From Xanthomonas arboricola pv. populi (GTDB taxonomy: Bacteria > Pseudomonadota > Gammaproteobacteria > Xanthomonadales > Xanthomonadaceae), in contig NZ_MDEB01000001.1 of assembly GCF_002939945.1 (NCBI RefSeq), positions 1,105,606 through 1,169,605 of the forward strand: DNA of 64,000 bases, written 5' to 3'. Both the position numbers and the translations under genes were made by a program. Positions 1-7,782 of the stretch are shown here, piece after piece. How positions within the stretch are numbered: position 1 is the first letter of the stretch; every line of letters begins with the position of its first letter. The notes beneath the pieces were generated by a model. It made no database searches, had not been told where the DNA came from, and saw only the letters and a program-made list of their open reading frames with translations.

Positions 1-297
1 GTGACTGGCCGGGATGCTCAGACGCCCATTGGCGTCCAGCTCCAGCACTGCGGAAGAACCCACCAGTTTCTGCTGCAGCGTGCGGATCACGCGCTGGGTA
101 TTGGGCTTTGACATCACATCGTCACGCACCCGTTCCCACTCCTTTTCCGCATATAGCCACAGGCATCCGGCCTCGAACGGGTTGTAGGTGAGCACCAGGC
201 GATTGCCGCTCACGCGCGTGACCAGGTCGCGATACGCGGTTGGCACCGCCATACGCCCCTTGTCGTCCACCGTGATGGCAGTCTCGCCCTGAAACAC
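1..297 (-). CDS. mraZ: Transcriptional regulator MraZ (partial, C-terminus outside window)
   Basis: MraZ is the DNA-binding first gene of the division and cell-wall (dcw) cluster and represses its own operon. The visible 99 codons hold one complete AbrB-like MraZ domain (DDKGRMAVP near residues 11-19) and the start of the second ([10 protein letters not shown] near residues 87-96), so about two thirds of the usual ~150 residues are present. I chose the GTG at 297 because the reading [14 protein letters not shown] matches family N-termini and a GAGG ribosome site lies about 10 bases upstream. The frame is open to the window edge. The next dcw gene, normally the 16S rRNA methyltransferase rsmH, should follow outside the window. 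Confidence 0.95.
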   Translation of the reverse strand, partial: MFQGETAITVDDKGRMAVPTAYRDLVTRVSGNRLVLTYNPFEAGCLWLYAEKEWERVRDDVMSKPNTQRVIRTLQQKLVGSSAVLELDANGRLSIPASH

Positions 298-333
298 CGA
301 ATGCAACCTCGAATACCCGCTGGGGGATCATTG

Positions 334-405
334 AACCACGAAAAACCACAAAACACCTGGTTTTCCCTCCGTTGCCCACCTTAGCAGCGCGCCAAAGGTT
401 GTCAA
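334..405 (-). promoter_or_regulatory. mraZ promoter with candidate MraZ boxes
   Basis: Read on the minus strand there is TTGACA (400-405), a 16-base spacer and TAAGGT (378-383), a good sigma-70 promoter for the dcw cluster. Between it and the mraZ start, the hexamer GTGGTT occurs twice exactly 10 bases apart (344-349 and 334-339). Repeated G-rich boxes at 10-bp spacing are the known form of MraZ autoregulatory sites, so these are candidate boxes; that assignment is inference. The rest of the 298-620 gap holds no gene I can support. Confidence 0.6.
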
Positions 406-620
406 CAACTTTGAAGGTCGCAAATCGCCAGTCGCATCAATGAGTTGCGGCACTCTTTAGAGACTTGTTCAAAGGTTATCCACAAGTTGCTGTTTCATCT
501 CAGATTTTGAGATTGAACAAAAATTCAGGGGCGTGAAGGCCATGTAAACCCGACCGCAGTCTCACTTCACGCTGCGCCAGCTGCACATGGTCAATGCGCA
601 AACAGGCGACAATCGGCGGC

Positions 621-1376
621 ATGTGCCTGGTCGCTCTTGCCTGGAAAACCCACCCGCGCTGGCGCCTGCTGCTGGCGGGCAACCGCGATGAACTCCACGA
701 GCGCCCGACCGCTGCGCTGGCGCGCTGGCCAGCACCCGCCGACGGCGTGCTGGCAGGCCGCGACCTGCGCTCGGGCGGCAGTTGGGTGGGTCTGGGCAGC
801 GACGGGCGCGCCGCGGTCGTGACCAACGTGCGCGACCCGCTCGCCACCGCATCCGGCCGCTCGCGCGGACATCTCATTGCCGATTACCTGGCCGGCAGCC
901 TGGACGCGGCCGTTTACGCCAGAGACCTGGCAGCGGCCGCGCACGAATTCCCGCCATTCAATCTATTGCTGTGCGACGCCGAGCGCTGCGAGCACCTCAG
1001 CAATCACCCGCCGTTGGCACGCACGTTGGCGCCCGGCATCCACGGCATGTCCAACGGCCCGCTGGATGCGCACTGGCCAAAGACCGCTGCACTGACTGCG
1101 GTCCTGCACGATTGGTGCGCTGCAGGCAGCGACGACCTGCAACCGCTGTGGACCGCCCTGGGCAACCACGCCATCGCGCCCGACGCCGCCCTGCCCCACA
1201 CCGGCGTGGACTTGCCCACCGAACGCCTGCTCTCGGCCGCCTTCATCGACGGACCCAGCTACGGCACCCGCGCCAGTACCATCGTCGCGGTGGATCGCCA
1301 GGGCAGCGGCTTCATCCACGAACGCCGCTTCGGCCCGAACGGCATCTTCCAGGGCGGGACGCGGCTGGACATTTAG
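621..1376 (+). CDS. NRDE (TANGO2-like) family protein
   Basis: This 251-residue protein belongs to the NRDE family (DUF833, TANGO2-like), named after its conserved N-R-D-E motif, seen here as LLAGNRDELHERP near residues 17-29. Cys2 after the start methionine (MCLVALAW) is typical of the family. The C-terminal half has the conserved GTRASTIVAV stretch. Biochemical function is unsettled; eukaryotic TANGO2 has been tied to haem and lipid handling, which should not be transferred directly. I prefer the ATG at 621 over an in-frame ATG at 594 because the family begins with MC. The gene diverges from mraZ and stands alone. Confidence 0.85.
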   Translation: MCLVALAWKTHPRWRLLLAGNRDELHERPTAALARWPAPADGVLAGRDLRSGGSWVGLGSDGRAAVVTNVRDPLATASGRSRGHLIADYLAGSLDAAVYARDLAAAAHEFPPFNLLLCDAERCEHLSNHPPLARTLAPGIHGMSNGPLDAHWPKTAALTAVLHDWCAAGSDDLQPLWTALGNHAIAPDAALPHTGVDLPTERLLSAAFIDGPSYGTRASTIVAVDRQGSGFIHERRFGPNGIFQGGTRLDI

Positions 1377-1466
1377 AGACACCGGAACTGCTTGGCGGGA
1401 CGATGAGGCAAGAAACACCGGGCCTGGCCCACGCATCGCCCCCGTAGGCCGGGCAAATGCAGATTG

Positions 1467-1810
1467 CCCAGCACCACTTCTCCCGCCTGCGGGAGAAGGT
1501 GGCGCGCAGCGCCTGATGAGGGGATGGGCAAACCGTCCCCACGGCGCCCCCATCCGCCCTTCGGGCACCTTCCCCCGCAAGCGGTGGAAGGCAGATATCT
1601 CCGGGACCGCTCTTCCCCTTCCCGCAAGCCGGGAGGACGCAGACCGCCTCGCACCCCTTCTCCCGCCTGCGGGAGAAGGTGGCGCCCAGCGCCGGATGAG
1701 GGTGGGATCCGCCACGTATTCCCGCGCTGCCCCCATCCGCCCTTCGGGCACCTTCCCCCGCAAGCGGTGGAAGGCAAAAAAGATCTGGACCCGCCCGTTC
1801 CCCTCCGCAA
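1467..1810. repeat. Two tandem copies of a ~180-bp intergenic repeat
   Basis: Two near-identical units follow each other. Each begins with a palindrome-bearing stretch around CTTCTCCCGCCTGCGGGAGA (about 1478-1500 and 1658-1681), then a GCGCAGCGCC-like segment, then a block starting CCCCCATCCGCCCTTCGGGC (about 1548 and 1728) with a CCGCAAGCGGTGGAAGG stem. The period is 180 bases. Both copies contain several short hairpins. Open frames through this region on either strand are compositional artefacts of repeat DNA. A related fragment occurs at about 23070-23116. I see no gene between 1377 and 2040. Confidence 0.8.
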
Positions 1811-1978
1811 GCCGGGAGAAGGACGCAACAGTGATTACCAGGCAATTCCATCGACAGCAGTTCCATCGATGGCAGACGACCCGACGCTCCAGCAGTGCAC
1901 CCGAGTGCAAGCCCCCTTGAGTCAAGGGGGCGCGGCGACAGCCGCGGGGGTGTGGCATGCGCGGAGCGGGACCCGCGG

Positions 1979-2037
1979 TTTGTACCGCCGAAAGCGGTAC
2001 AAAGCGCGGGCGCCTTTTTTGGGCCTACGCCCAAAAA
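1979..2037. repeat. Two perfect hairpins downstream of rnpB
   Basis: Two stem-loops lie just beyond the 3' end of rnpB. The first has 10-bp arms around CGAAA (TTTGTACCGC and its complement, 1979-2003). The second has 9-bp arms TTTTTGGGC and GCCCAAAAA with loop CTAC (2016-2037). On both strands the second has T before the stem and A after it, the reverse of a canonical intrinsic terminator, so I describe it as a hairpin and not a terminator. They could help end or process the rnpB transcript. Confidence 0.55.
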
Positions 2038-2040
2038 GGT

Positions 2041-2469
2041 GGCGGAGCCGGCCGGTAAGCCGGGTTCTGTCGTGGACAGTCATTCGTCTAGGCGCTACGT
2101 CACCGCAGCGCTCAAGCAACCTACCCGGATCCAGCGCGGGCCACGCCAATGGATCCCTATTTGGTCTTGCTCCAGGTGGGGTTTGCCGTGCCGGTCCGTT
2201 ACCGGACTCGCGGTGCGCTCTTACCGCACCATTTCACCCTTACCGGCCCCTCGCCACCCCTCTGCAGCCTCCGAACGCACTTGGCGATGCTGCGCATCGC
2301 CGACACGCTTCAGTGGCGGCAGAGGGGTGACGAGGGACGTAGGCGGTATCTTTCTGTTGCACTTTCCGTCGGCTCGCGCCGCCCAGGCGTTACCTGGCAC
2401 CTTGCCCTATGGAGCCCGGACTTTCCTCGGCACTCTTGCGAGTGACGCGACTGTCTGGCCGACTCCGCC
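2041..2469 (-). ncRNA. rnpB: RNase P RNA (bacterial type A)
   Basis: This is the catalytic RNA of RNase P, which matures tRNA 5' ends. On the minus strand the 5' part contains CCAGACAGTC followed by the universally conserved GAGGAAAGTCCGGGCTCCAT block (about 2408-2428). The 3' part contains the conserved ACAGAACCCGGCTTA sequence. The termini pair as helix P1: GGCGGAGTCGGCC (2457-2469) with GGCCGGCTCCGCC (2041-2053), which sets the ends given here and a length of 429 nt, slightly longer than E. coli M1 RNA. A hairpin-rich region near 2262-2322 probably accounts for the extra length. The gene follows rsmI on the same strand. Confidence 0.93.
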
Positions 2470-2476
2470 GGGGCGC

Positions 2477-2482
2477 ACTATA
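2477..2482 (-). promoter_or_regulatory. rnpB promoter -10 element
   Basis: On the minus strand TATAGT lies 7 bases before the P1-defined 5' end of rnpB, the spacing expected for transcription starting at the mature end. A TTGTGC 15 bases further upstream is a weak -35 match. Confidence 0.6.
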
Positions 2483-2630
2483 CGCTATCGCCACCTTGCA
2501 CAACGGCGCCGCGACGCCAGCCCCGCCATCGCCGGCAGGAGCGCAATTGCCCGTAGGAGCGCACCCGGGCGCGAGAGGCCTTACCGAGAAAAATCCCAGT
2601 GCACGTCAACGTGCTCCTGCAACAGCACAC

Positions 2631-3452
2631 CTAGCCGCCATACAACGCCTTGCGCGGCGCACCGGTCAGCTCGGCAGCCAACTTGGCGGCGGTGGACGGC
2701 GACAGGTGTTCGGCGAGTTTGGCGTAGACGCGGCGGCCTTCGGCCAGTTGGCCTTCGGCGGCGTCGGCGGCGCCCTGCACCATCACCACGAACTCGCCCT
2801 TGCGCTGGTTGTCGTCGGCTTCGACCTTGGCCTGCAACTGCGCCAGGGTGCCGTCGAGCACGGTTTCGAACAGCTTGGTCAGCTCGCGGGCAATCACCGC
2901 CTGGCGGTCGTCGCCGAAGGCCAAGCGCAAGTCGGCCAGCGACTCGACGATGCGGTGCGAGGACTCGTAGAACACCAGGGTGCGGGTTTCGCCAGCCAAG
3001 TGCGCCAGGCGCTCGCGGCGCGCGGCGCTCTTGGCCGGCAAAAACCCTTCGAAGCCGAAGCGGTCGCTGGGCAGGCCGGCCACGCTGAGCGCAGCGATCG
3101 CCGCGCAGGCGCCGGGAACCGGACTGACCCGGATCCCGGCGGCGCGGGCGGCGCGCACCAGCTTGAAGCCGGGGTCGCTGACCAGCGGGGTGCCGGCATC
3201 GCTGACGATGGCCAGCGACTCGCCCTCGCGCAGGCGCGCGACGATGCGCTCGGACATGGCGTCTTCGTTGTGGTCGTGCAGGGCCAGCAGCGGGCGGTCG
3301 ATGCCGAAATGGCCGAGCAGCTGGCGGGTATGGCGGGTGTCTTCGGCGCAGATCGCGGCCACGCCACGCAGCACCTCCTGCGCACGCGGCGACAGATCGG
3401 CCAGGTTGCCGATCGGCGTGGCGACCACGTGCAGGGTTCCAGGGCAGGTCAT
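2631..3452 (-). CDS. rsmI: 16S rRNA (cytidine-1402-2'-O)-methyltransferase
   Basis: RsmI uses S-adenosylmethionine to 2'-O-methylate C1402 of 16S rRNA in the decoding centre. The 273-residue protein shows the tetrapyrrole-methylase fold: LHVVATPIGNLADLSPRA at the N-terminus, CAEDTRHTRQLL near residues 35-46, the SDAGTPLVSDPG loop near residue 85 and PVPGACAAIAAL near residue 110. Length is normal. The start ATG at 3452 gives the family N-terminus MTCPGTLHV; in-frame codons further upstream run into the lpoA gene. It diverges from lpoA with 82 bases between starts, the arrangement also known in E. coli (yraL-yraM). Confidence 0.95.
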   Translation of the reverse strand: MTCPGTLHVVATPIGNLADLSPRAQEVLRGVAAICAEDTRHTRQLLGHFGIDRPLLALHDHNEDAMSERIVARLREGESLAIVSDAGTPLVSDPGFKLVRAARAAGIRVSPVPGACAAIAALSVAGLPSDRFGFEGFLPAKSAARRERLAHLAGETRTLVFYESSHRIVESLADLRLAFGDDRQAVIARELTKLFETVLDGTLAQLQAKVEADDNQRKGEFVVMVQGAADAAEGQLAEGRRVYAKLAEHLSPSTAAKLAAELTGAPRKALYGG

Positions 3453-3534
3453 CAACGGTATTCCGTAGGGCAAAGGGTAGAATCGTAGCGTTTTTAACGG
3501 TCCGCCCCGGCGGGCCCCGTCCAATGGATCTGAA

Positions 3535-5265
3535 ATGAACAAGCGTGTTGCAAGGATCTCCGCCCTGTCGCTGATGGTGATGCTGGCCGCCGGTTGCGCC
3601 ACCAGCAGCGTCACCCAGACCGCCTCGCCGACCCAGAGCGCGGCGCTGGCGTTGCTGGACCAGGGCAAGCCGCGCGAGGCGGCGCAGCAACTGGAAGCCG
3701 AGGCCGCAGGCGCCAGCGGTGCGCAGCGCAGCCGCCTGCTGGCCGCGTCCGCGTTCGGCTGGCACGACGCCGGCGATGACGCACGTGCGCGCACGCTGCT
3801 CGCGCAGGTCACCGCGCGTCATCTCAGCGGCGAGGACCGCGCCAGATTCGAGCTGCTGACCGGCGAGCTGGCGGTGATCGACAAGCAGGCCGCGCAGGCG
3901 CTGCAGGCCCTGGGCGAGAGCCCGCAAGGCCTGCCCCAGCCGCTGCAGACCCGCTGGCTGCTGGCGCGCGCCGCCGCATTGGAAGGCACCGGCGACCTGT
4001 TCGGGGCCGCCGCCGACCGCGCACGCGCCGACGCCAGCCTGACCGGCATCCCGCGCAGCGAGAACCAGCGCGCGATCGTGCGCCTGCTGGCCGCACTCGA
4101 CGACGCCACGCTGAAGGGGCGCACCGCGGCGCTGCCGGCGGGCGATCCGCTGTACAACTTCGCCGGCCGCGCCTTGATCAGCCGCGGACTGGCGCTGCCG
4201 CGCGCGTTCGATCGCGACGCGCAATGGGGCTTTGACACCAGCAAGCGCCCGCCGGCCGAACGCGATGGCTATCGCCCGCCGATCAAGCTGGGCGTGCTGC
4301 TGCCGCTCAGCGGCAACCTGGCGACCGCCTCGGCGCCGGTGCGCGACGGTCTGTTGGCCGGCTACTACGCCGAAACCCGCCGCCGCCCGGAACTGCGCTT
4401 CTTCGACACCGCCGGCACCGCCGCCGGCGCCAATGCCGCCTACGACAAGGCAGTGAGCGCCGGGGTCGACTACGTGGTCGGCCCGTTGGGGCGCGACGAA
4501 GTCAGCGCCGTGTTCGCACGCAGCCAGCTGGCGGTGCCGGTGCTGGCGCTCAACCGCCCCACCGACAACAAGGCACCGCCCAGCGGCAGCGCCGGCTTCT
4601 CGCTGGCGCCGGAAGACGACGGCATCATGGCCGCCGAATACCTGCTTTCGCGCGAGCGCCGCAACGTGCTGATCGTCGGCACCAGCGACGACAACGGCAA
4701 GCGCACCATCAAGGCCTTCCGCGACCGTTTCAGCGAACGTGGCGGCACCGTCGCCGGCAGCATCAGCGTGGCCGAGGTGCCGGGCGACATCGGTGCGCAA
4801 CTGCGCAATTACGGCACCGCCGATGCGGTGTTCCTGGCGGTGCGTGGCAACACCGCGCGCGCGCTGGCGCCGCAATTGGCCTTGAGCGGATTCGCCGGCA
4901 AATCGCGCGTGGGTACCTCGCAATTGGTGGCCGGCACCGGCAAGGTCGAGGACGACCTGGCCCTGGACGGCATCGTCTACCCGAGCGAAACCTGGACCGC
5001 CCTGGGCGTGTCCGGCCTGCCGGCCTCTACCCAGGTCGCCAGCACGTTGCCCAGCGCACGCGGGCCGGGGGCGCGCCTGTTCGCGTTCGGCTACGACGCC
5101 TGGAAGATCAGCGCGTATCTGGAAAAACTCGCCACCGGCACCGACGGCGGCCTGCGCGGCGCCACCGGCACCCTGCATCTGGACGGCTTCGGCAACGTGC
5201 TGCGCACCCCGGCCTGGTCCACCTTCAACGGTGGCCGCCCGGTGCCGATCGCCGACGGCCGCTGA
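3535..5265 (+). CDS. lpoA: Penicillin-binding protein activator, LpoA-like lipoprotein
   Basis: LpoA is an outer-membrane lipoprotein that reaches through the periplasm to stimulate the bifunctional peptidoglycan synthase PBP1A. The 576-residue product has a lipoprotein signal with lipobox LAAGC (Cys21), a helical, TPR-like N-terminal region to about residue 200, and a C-terminal domain of periplasmic-binding-protein type I fold (starts [16 protein letters not shown] near residue 251, with FFDTAGT and [10 protein letters not shown] following). The neighbours rsmI and yraN are those of E. coli lpoA. It is followed by yraN after 4 bases. Activation of a specific PBP is inferred from the family. 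Confidence 0.9.
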   Translation: MNKRVARISALSLMVMLAAGCATSSVTQTASPTQSAALALLDQGKPREAAQQLEAEAAGASGAQRSRLLAASAFGWHDAGDDARARTLLAQVTARHLSGEDRARFELLTGELAVIDKQAAQALQALGESPQGLPQPLQTRWLLARAAALEGTGDLFGAAADRARADASLTGIPRSENQRAIVRLLAALDDATLKGRTAALPAGDPLYNFAGRALISRGLALPRAFDRDAQWGFDTSKRPPAERDGYRPPIKLGVLLPLSGNLATASAPVRDGLLAGYYAETRRRPELRFFDTAGTAAGANAAYDKAVSAGVDYVVGPLGRDEVSAVFARSQLAVPVLALNRPTDNKAPPSGSAGFSLAPEDDGIMAAEYLLSRERRNVLIVGTSDDNGKRTIKAFRDRFSERGGTVAGSISVAEVPGDIGAQLRNYGTADAVFLAVRGNTARALAPQLALSGFAGKSRVGTSQLVAGTGKVEDDLALDGIVYPSETWTALGVSGLPASTQVASTLPSARGPGARLFAFGYDAWKISAYLEKLATGTDGGLRGATGTLHLDGFGNVLRTPAWSTFNGGRPVPIADGR

Positions 5266-5269
5266 CGCC

Positions 5270-5638
5270 ATGCCGGCAGCGCGTCAGCAGCGTGGTGCGG
5301 CGGTGGAAGCGGCCGCACGCGCGCTGCTGGAGCAGGCGGGGCTGCGGCTGGTGGTGGGCAATGCCAGCTACCGCGGCGGCGAACTGGATCTGGTGATGCG
5401 CGACGGGCAGGCGCTGGTGTTCGTGGAAGTGCGTTATCGCCGCGACAACCGCTTCGGCGGCGGCGCGGCATCGGTAGACCGGCGCAAGCGCCGCAAGCTG
5501 GTGCTGGCCGCGCAATTGTTCCTTGCCTATCACCCGGCACTGGCGACCTTGCCGTGCCGCTTCGATGTGGTGGAAGCCAGCGGCGAGCCGCCGGTGCTGA
5601 ACTGGATCCGCGACGCCTTCCGCGCCGACGATTGCTGA
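5270..5638 (+). CDS. yraN: YraN family (UPF0102) putative endonuclease-fold protein
   Basis: This 122-residue protein belongs to UPF0102. It carries the restriction-endonuclease-like motif seen in the family: [21 protein letters not shown] near residues 39-59, with the E-x-D and V-E-V pattern of a metal-dependent nuclease core. No substrate is established. The ATG at 5270 is chosen because it lies directly after the lpoA stop and gives a normal family length; an upstream in-frame ATG at 5231 would overlap lpoA by 35 bases. Probably translated from the lpoA transcript. Confidence 0.88.
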   Translation: MPAARQQRGAAVEAAARALLEQAGLRLVVGNASYRGGELDLVMRDGQALVFVEVRYRRDNRFGGGAASVDRRKRRKLVLAAQLFLAYHPALATLPCRFDVVEASGEPPVLNWIRDAFRADDC

Positions 5639-5654
5639 CAACGACCCACGCGCG

Positions 5655-6194
5655 ATGCCCACCATCATCACCCATGCTGCGGTGCCGCTGGCGCTCTGGT
5701 GCGCCAGTGAGCGTGGCCGCCTGTCGCCGCGCCTGCTCGGTGCCGGCATCGTCGCGGCGATGTTGCCGGATGCCGATGTGCTGGCGTTCGCGTTGCATGT
5801 TCCGTACGCGGATGCGTTCGGCCATCGCGGCGCCAGCCACTCGCTGCTGTTCGCCGGGGCGATCGCGCTGCTGGGTGGTGGTGCGCATCGCCTGTTGCGT
5901 GCGGACGCGCTGCAGGCTGCAGCGTTCCTGTTCGTCTGCACCGCGTCGCATCCGCTGCTGGATGCGATGACCTCCGGCGGATTGGGCGTTGCGCTGGCCT
6001 GGCCATGGAGCGCGGCGCGCTGGTTCGCGCCGTGGCGGCCGATCCGCGTGTCGCCCTTCGCCAACGGTTTCTTCAATGCGCGCGGCCTGGCCACGCTGCT
6101 CTCCGAGCTGCGCTGGATCTGGCTGCCGCTCACCGTCGCCGTGCTGGGATGGAAATGCATCCAGCGCGCGGCACCACAGGATCACCCGTCATGA
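5655..6194 (+). CDS. Membrane-bound metal-dependent hydrolase, YdjM/DUF457 family
   Basis: The 179-residue protein is a small inner-membrane protein with about four hydrophobic helices. Family motifs are visible: ITHAAVPLA at the N-terminus, MLPDADVLAF near residue 36, GHRGASHSLLF near residue 56, and SHPLLDAMTSGG near residue 96. The His and Asp residues are the proposed metal ligands of the DUF457 family. The physiological substrate is unknown. It starts 17 bases after yraN and its stop overlaps the next start by four bases (ATGA at 6191-6194), so the two downstream genes are likely translationally coupled. Confidence 0.85.
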   Translation: MPTIITHAAVPLALWCASERGRLSPRLLGAGIVAAMLPDADVLAFALHVPYADAFGHRGASHSLLFAGAIALLGGGAHRLLRADALQAAAFLFVCTASHPLLDAMTSGGLGVALAWPWSAARWFAPWRPIRVSPFANGFFNARGLATLLSELRWIWLPLTVAVLGWKCIQRAAPQDHPS

Positions 6195-7579
6195 CCGATG
6201 TGCTTCCCACTGCCCTGGCCGAGTTGCTGGCCGCACGGCTTGGCCCCGATGGCTGGTTGACCGGCGCCGACGCGCGTCGCCGCTACGGCGAGGACGATTC
6301 GCGCCGCTGGGCATTGCCCGCCGCCGTCGCCTTGCCGCGCGATACCGAGGATGTGGTGGCGATCGTGCGGGCGTGTCGCGCGCATGGCGTGCCGATCGTG
6401 GCGCGCGGCGCCGGTACCGGTACCACCGGTGCGGCAGTGCCGTTTTCCGGCGGCGTGGTGGTGTCGATGGTGCGCATGAACCGCATCCTTGCGCTGCGTC
6501 CGGCAGATCGCTGCGCCGTGGTGCAACCCGGCCTGCTCAATGGCGAGCTGCAACAGGCGTTGCAGCCGCATGGCCTGTTCTGGCCGCCGGATCCGTCCAG
6601 TGCGGACATCTGCAGCGTCGGCGGCAATCTGGCCACCAATGCCGGGGGCCCGCGCGCGGTGAAGTACGGCGCCACCCGCGACAACGTCCTCGGCCTGGTC
6701 GCAGTGACCGGCACCGGCGAGGTGATCCGTTGCGGCGGTGCGTATACGAAAAATTCCACCGGCTACGACCTGACGCATCTGCTGGTCGGCAGCGAAGGTA
6801 CCCTGGCGATCATCGTCGAGGCGACCTTGAAACTGACACCGCGTGCGATCGCACAAGCCGGTTTGCGCGTGCTGTATCGCGATGCGGCCAGTGCCGCAGC
6901 GGCGGTGTCGCGCATCATGGCGCAACCAACCACGCCGACGATGCTGGAATTCATGGATGCCAGTGCGATTGCATTACTGCGCCGCAACGGCAGCGACGTG
7001 CCCGAGGCCGGCGCGATGCTGCTGATCGAAGCCGATGGCGATCACGACACCCTGCCCTACGCATTGCAGGCCTTGCACGCTGCGGCCGAGGGCGAGGGCG
7101 TGTTGAGCCTGGACGTGGCCGCCGATGGCAGCGCGCGCGACAAGCTGTGGGCGGCACGCCGCGCACTGTCGCCGGCGCTGCGCACGATCAAGCCGGGCAA
7201 GATCAACGAGGACGTGGTGGTGCCGGTCTCGCGCATTCCCGACCTGGTGGCCGGCGTGGAAGCGCTTGCCGCCGAATTCGCGTCGCCCATTGTCGCCTTC
7301 GGCCATGCCGGCAACGGCAACCTGCATGTCAACATCATGTACGACCCGGCCGATGCCGACGAAGACGCACGCGCACATGCCGCATTGCCGCGCCTGTTTG
7401 CGCTGGTGCTGTCGCTGGAAGGCACGCTCTCCGGCGAGCACGGCATCGGCGTGGCCAAGCGCGATTTCATGGACCAGGCCTTCAGCGCGCCGACGCTGGC
7501 GGCGATGCGCGCGATCAAGGCCGCGCTGGATCCGGACGGGATCTTGAATCCGGGCAAGGTGCTGCCACCCGTTGAGTGA
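6191..7579 (+). CDS. FAD-linked dehydrogenase (D-lactate/glycolate/D-2-hydroxyacid type)
   Basis: This 462-residue flavoprotein belongs to the GlcD/D-lactate dehydrogenase family (FAD_binding_4 plus FAD-oxidase C-terminal domain). The N-terminal FAD domain shows VARGAGTGTTGAA near residue 69 and the GGNLATNAGGPRAVKYG loop near residue 144. The C-terminal domain has FGHAGNGNLHVN near residue 370 and SGEHGIGVAKRDFM near residue 414. Such enzymes oxidise 2-hydroxyacids to 2-oxoacids and pass electrons to quinone or another carrier; the exact substrate cannot be read from sequence. The start ATG overlaps the previous stop by four bases. No other glycolate-oxidase subunits are nearby, which favours a single-subunit D-lactate or D-2-hydroxyglutarate type enzyme. 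Confidence 0.88.
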   Translation: MTDVLPTALAELLAARLGPDGWLTGADARRRYGEDDSRRWALPAAVALPRDTEDVVAIVRACRAHGVPIVARGAGTGTTGAAVPFSGGVVVSMVRMNRILALRPADRCAVVQPGLLNGELQQALQPHGLFWPPDPSSADICSVGGNLATNAGGPRAVKYGATRDNVLGLVAVTGTGEVIRCGGAYTKNSTGYDLTHLLVGSEGTLAIIVEATLKLTPRAIAQAGLRVLYRDAASAAAAVSRIMAQPTTPTMLEFMDASAIALLRRNGSDVPEAGAMLLIEADGDHDTLPYALQALHAAAEGEGVLSLDVAADGSARDKLWAARRALSPALRTIKPGKINEDVVVPVSRIPDLVAGVEALAAEFASPIVAFGHAGNGNLHVNIMYDPADADEDARAHAALPRLFALVLSLEGTLSGEHGIGVAKRDFMDQAFSAPTLAAMRAIKAALDPDGILNPGKVLPPVE

Positions 7580-7691
7580 CCCGCTTGCAGCGTTGCAACT
7601 GGATTGCCGAACGTGATCCGGTGAACGCTGCGCTGGCCTGGCTCGTTTCTGGCATCGAAGAGCGCAGTGCGCCGATGGCACGATCATCGGC

Positions 7692-7733
7692 GTCGAAGTC
7701 GAAGTCAAAGTCAAAGTCAAAGTCAAAGTCGAG
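7692..7733. repeat. Hexanucleotide tandem repeat (GTCGAA/GTCAAA)
   Basis: Seven consecutive 6-base units (two GTCGAA, four GTCAAA, one GTCGAG) lie in the 203-base gap between two convergent genes. They are non-coding as annotated. Such arrays vary easily in copy number between strains. Confidence 0.8.
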
Positions 7734-7782
7734 AGAGTGTCCCCCGCAGCAGCGATGACCTGCGGATCAGCACCGCCGCAAC

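Noticed and set aside
2016-2037. Intrinsic terminator for rnpB
   Set aside because: The hairpin has its T run before and A run after the stem on both strands, the wrong order for a U-tract terminator.
2581-5271. Minus-strand open frame of about 900 codons over rsmI and lpoA
   Set aside because: It runs antisense to lpoA and out of frame with rsmI; the genuine rsmI frame has all family motifs.
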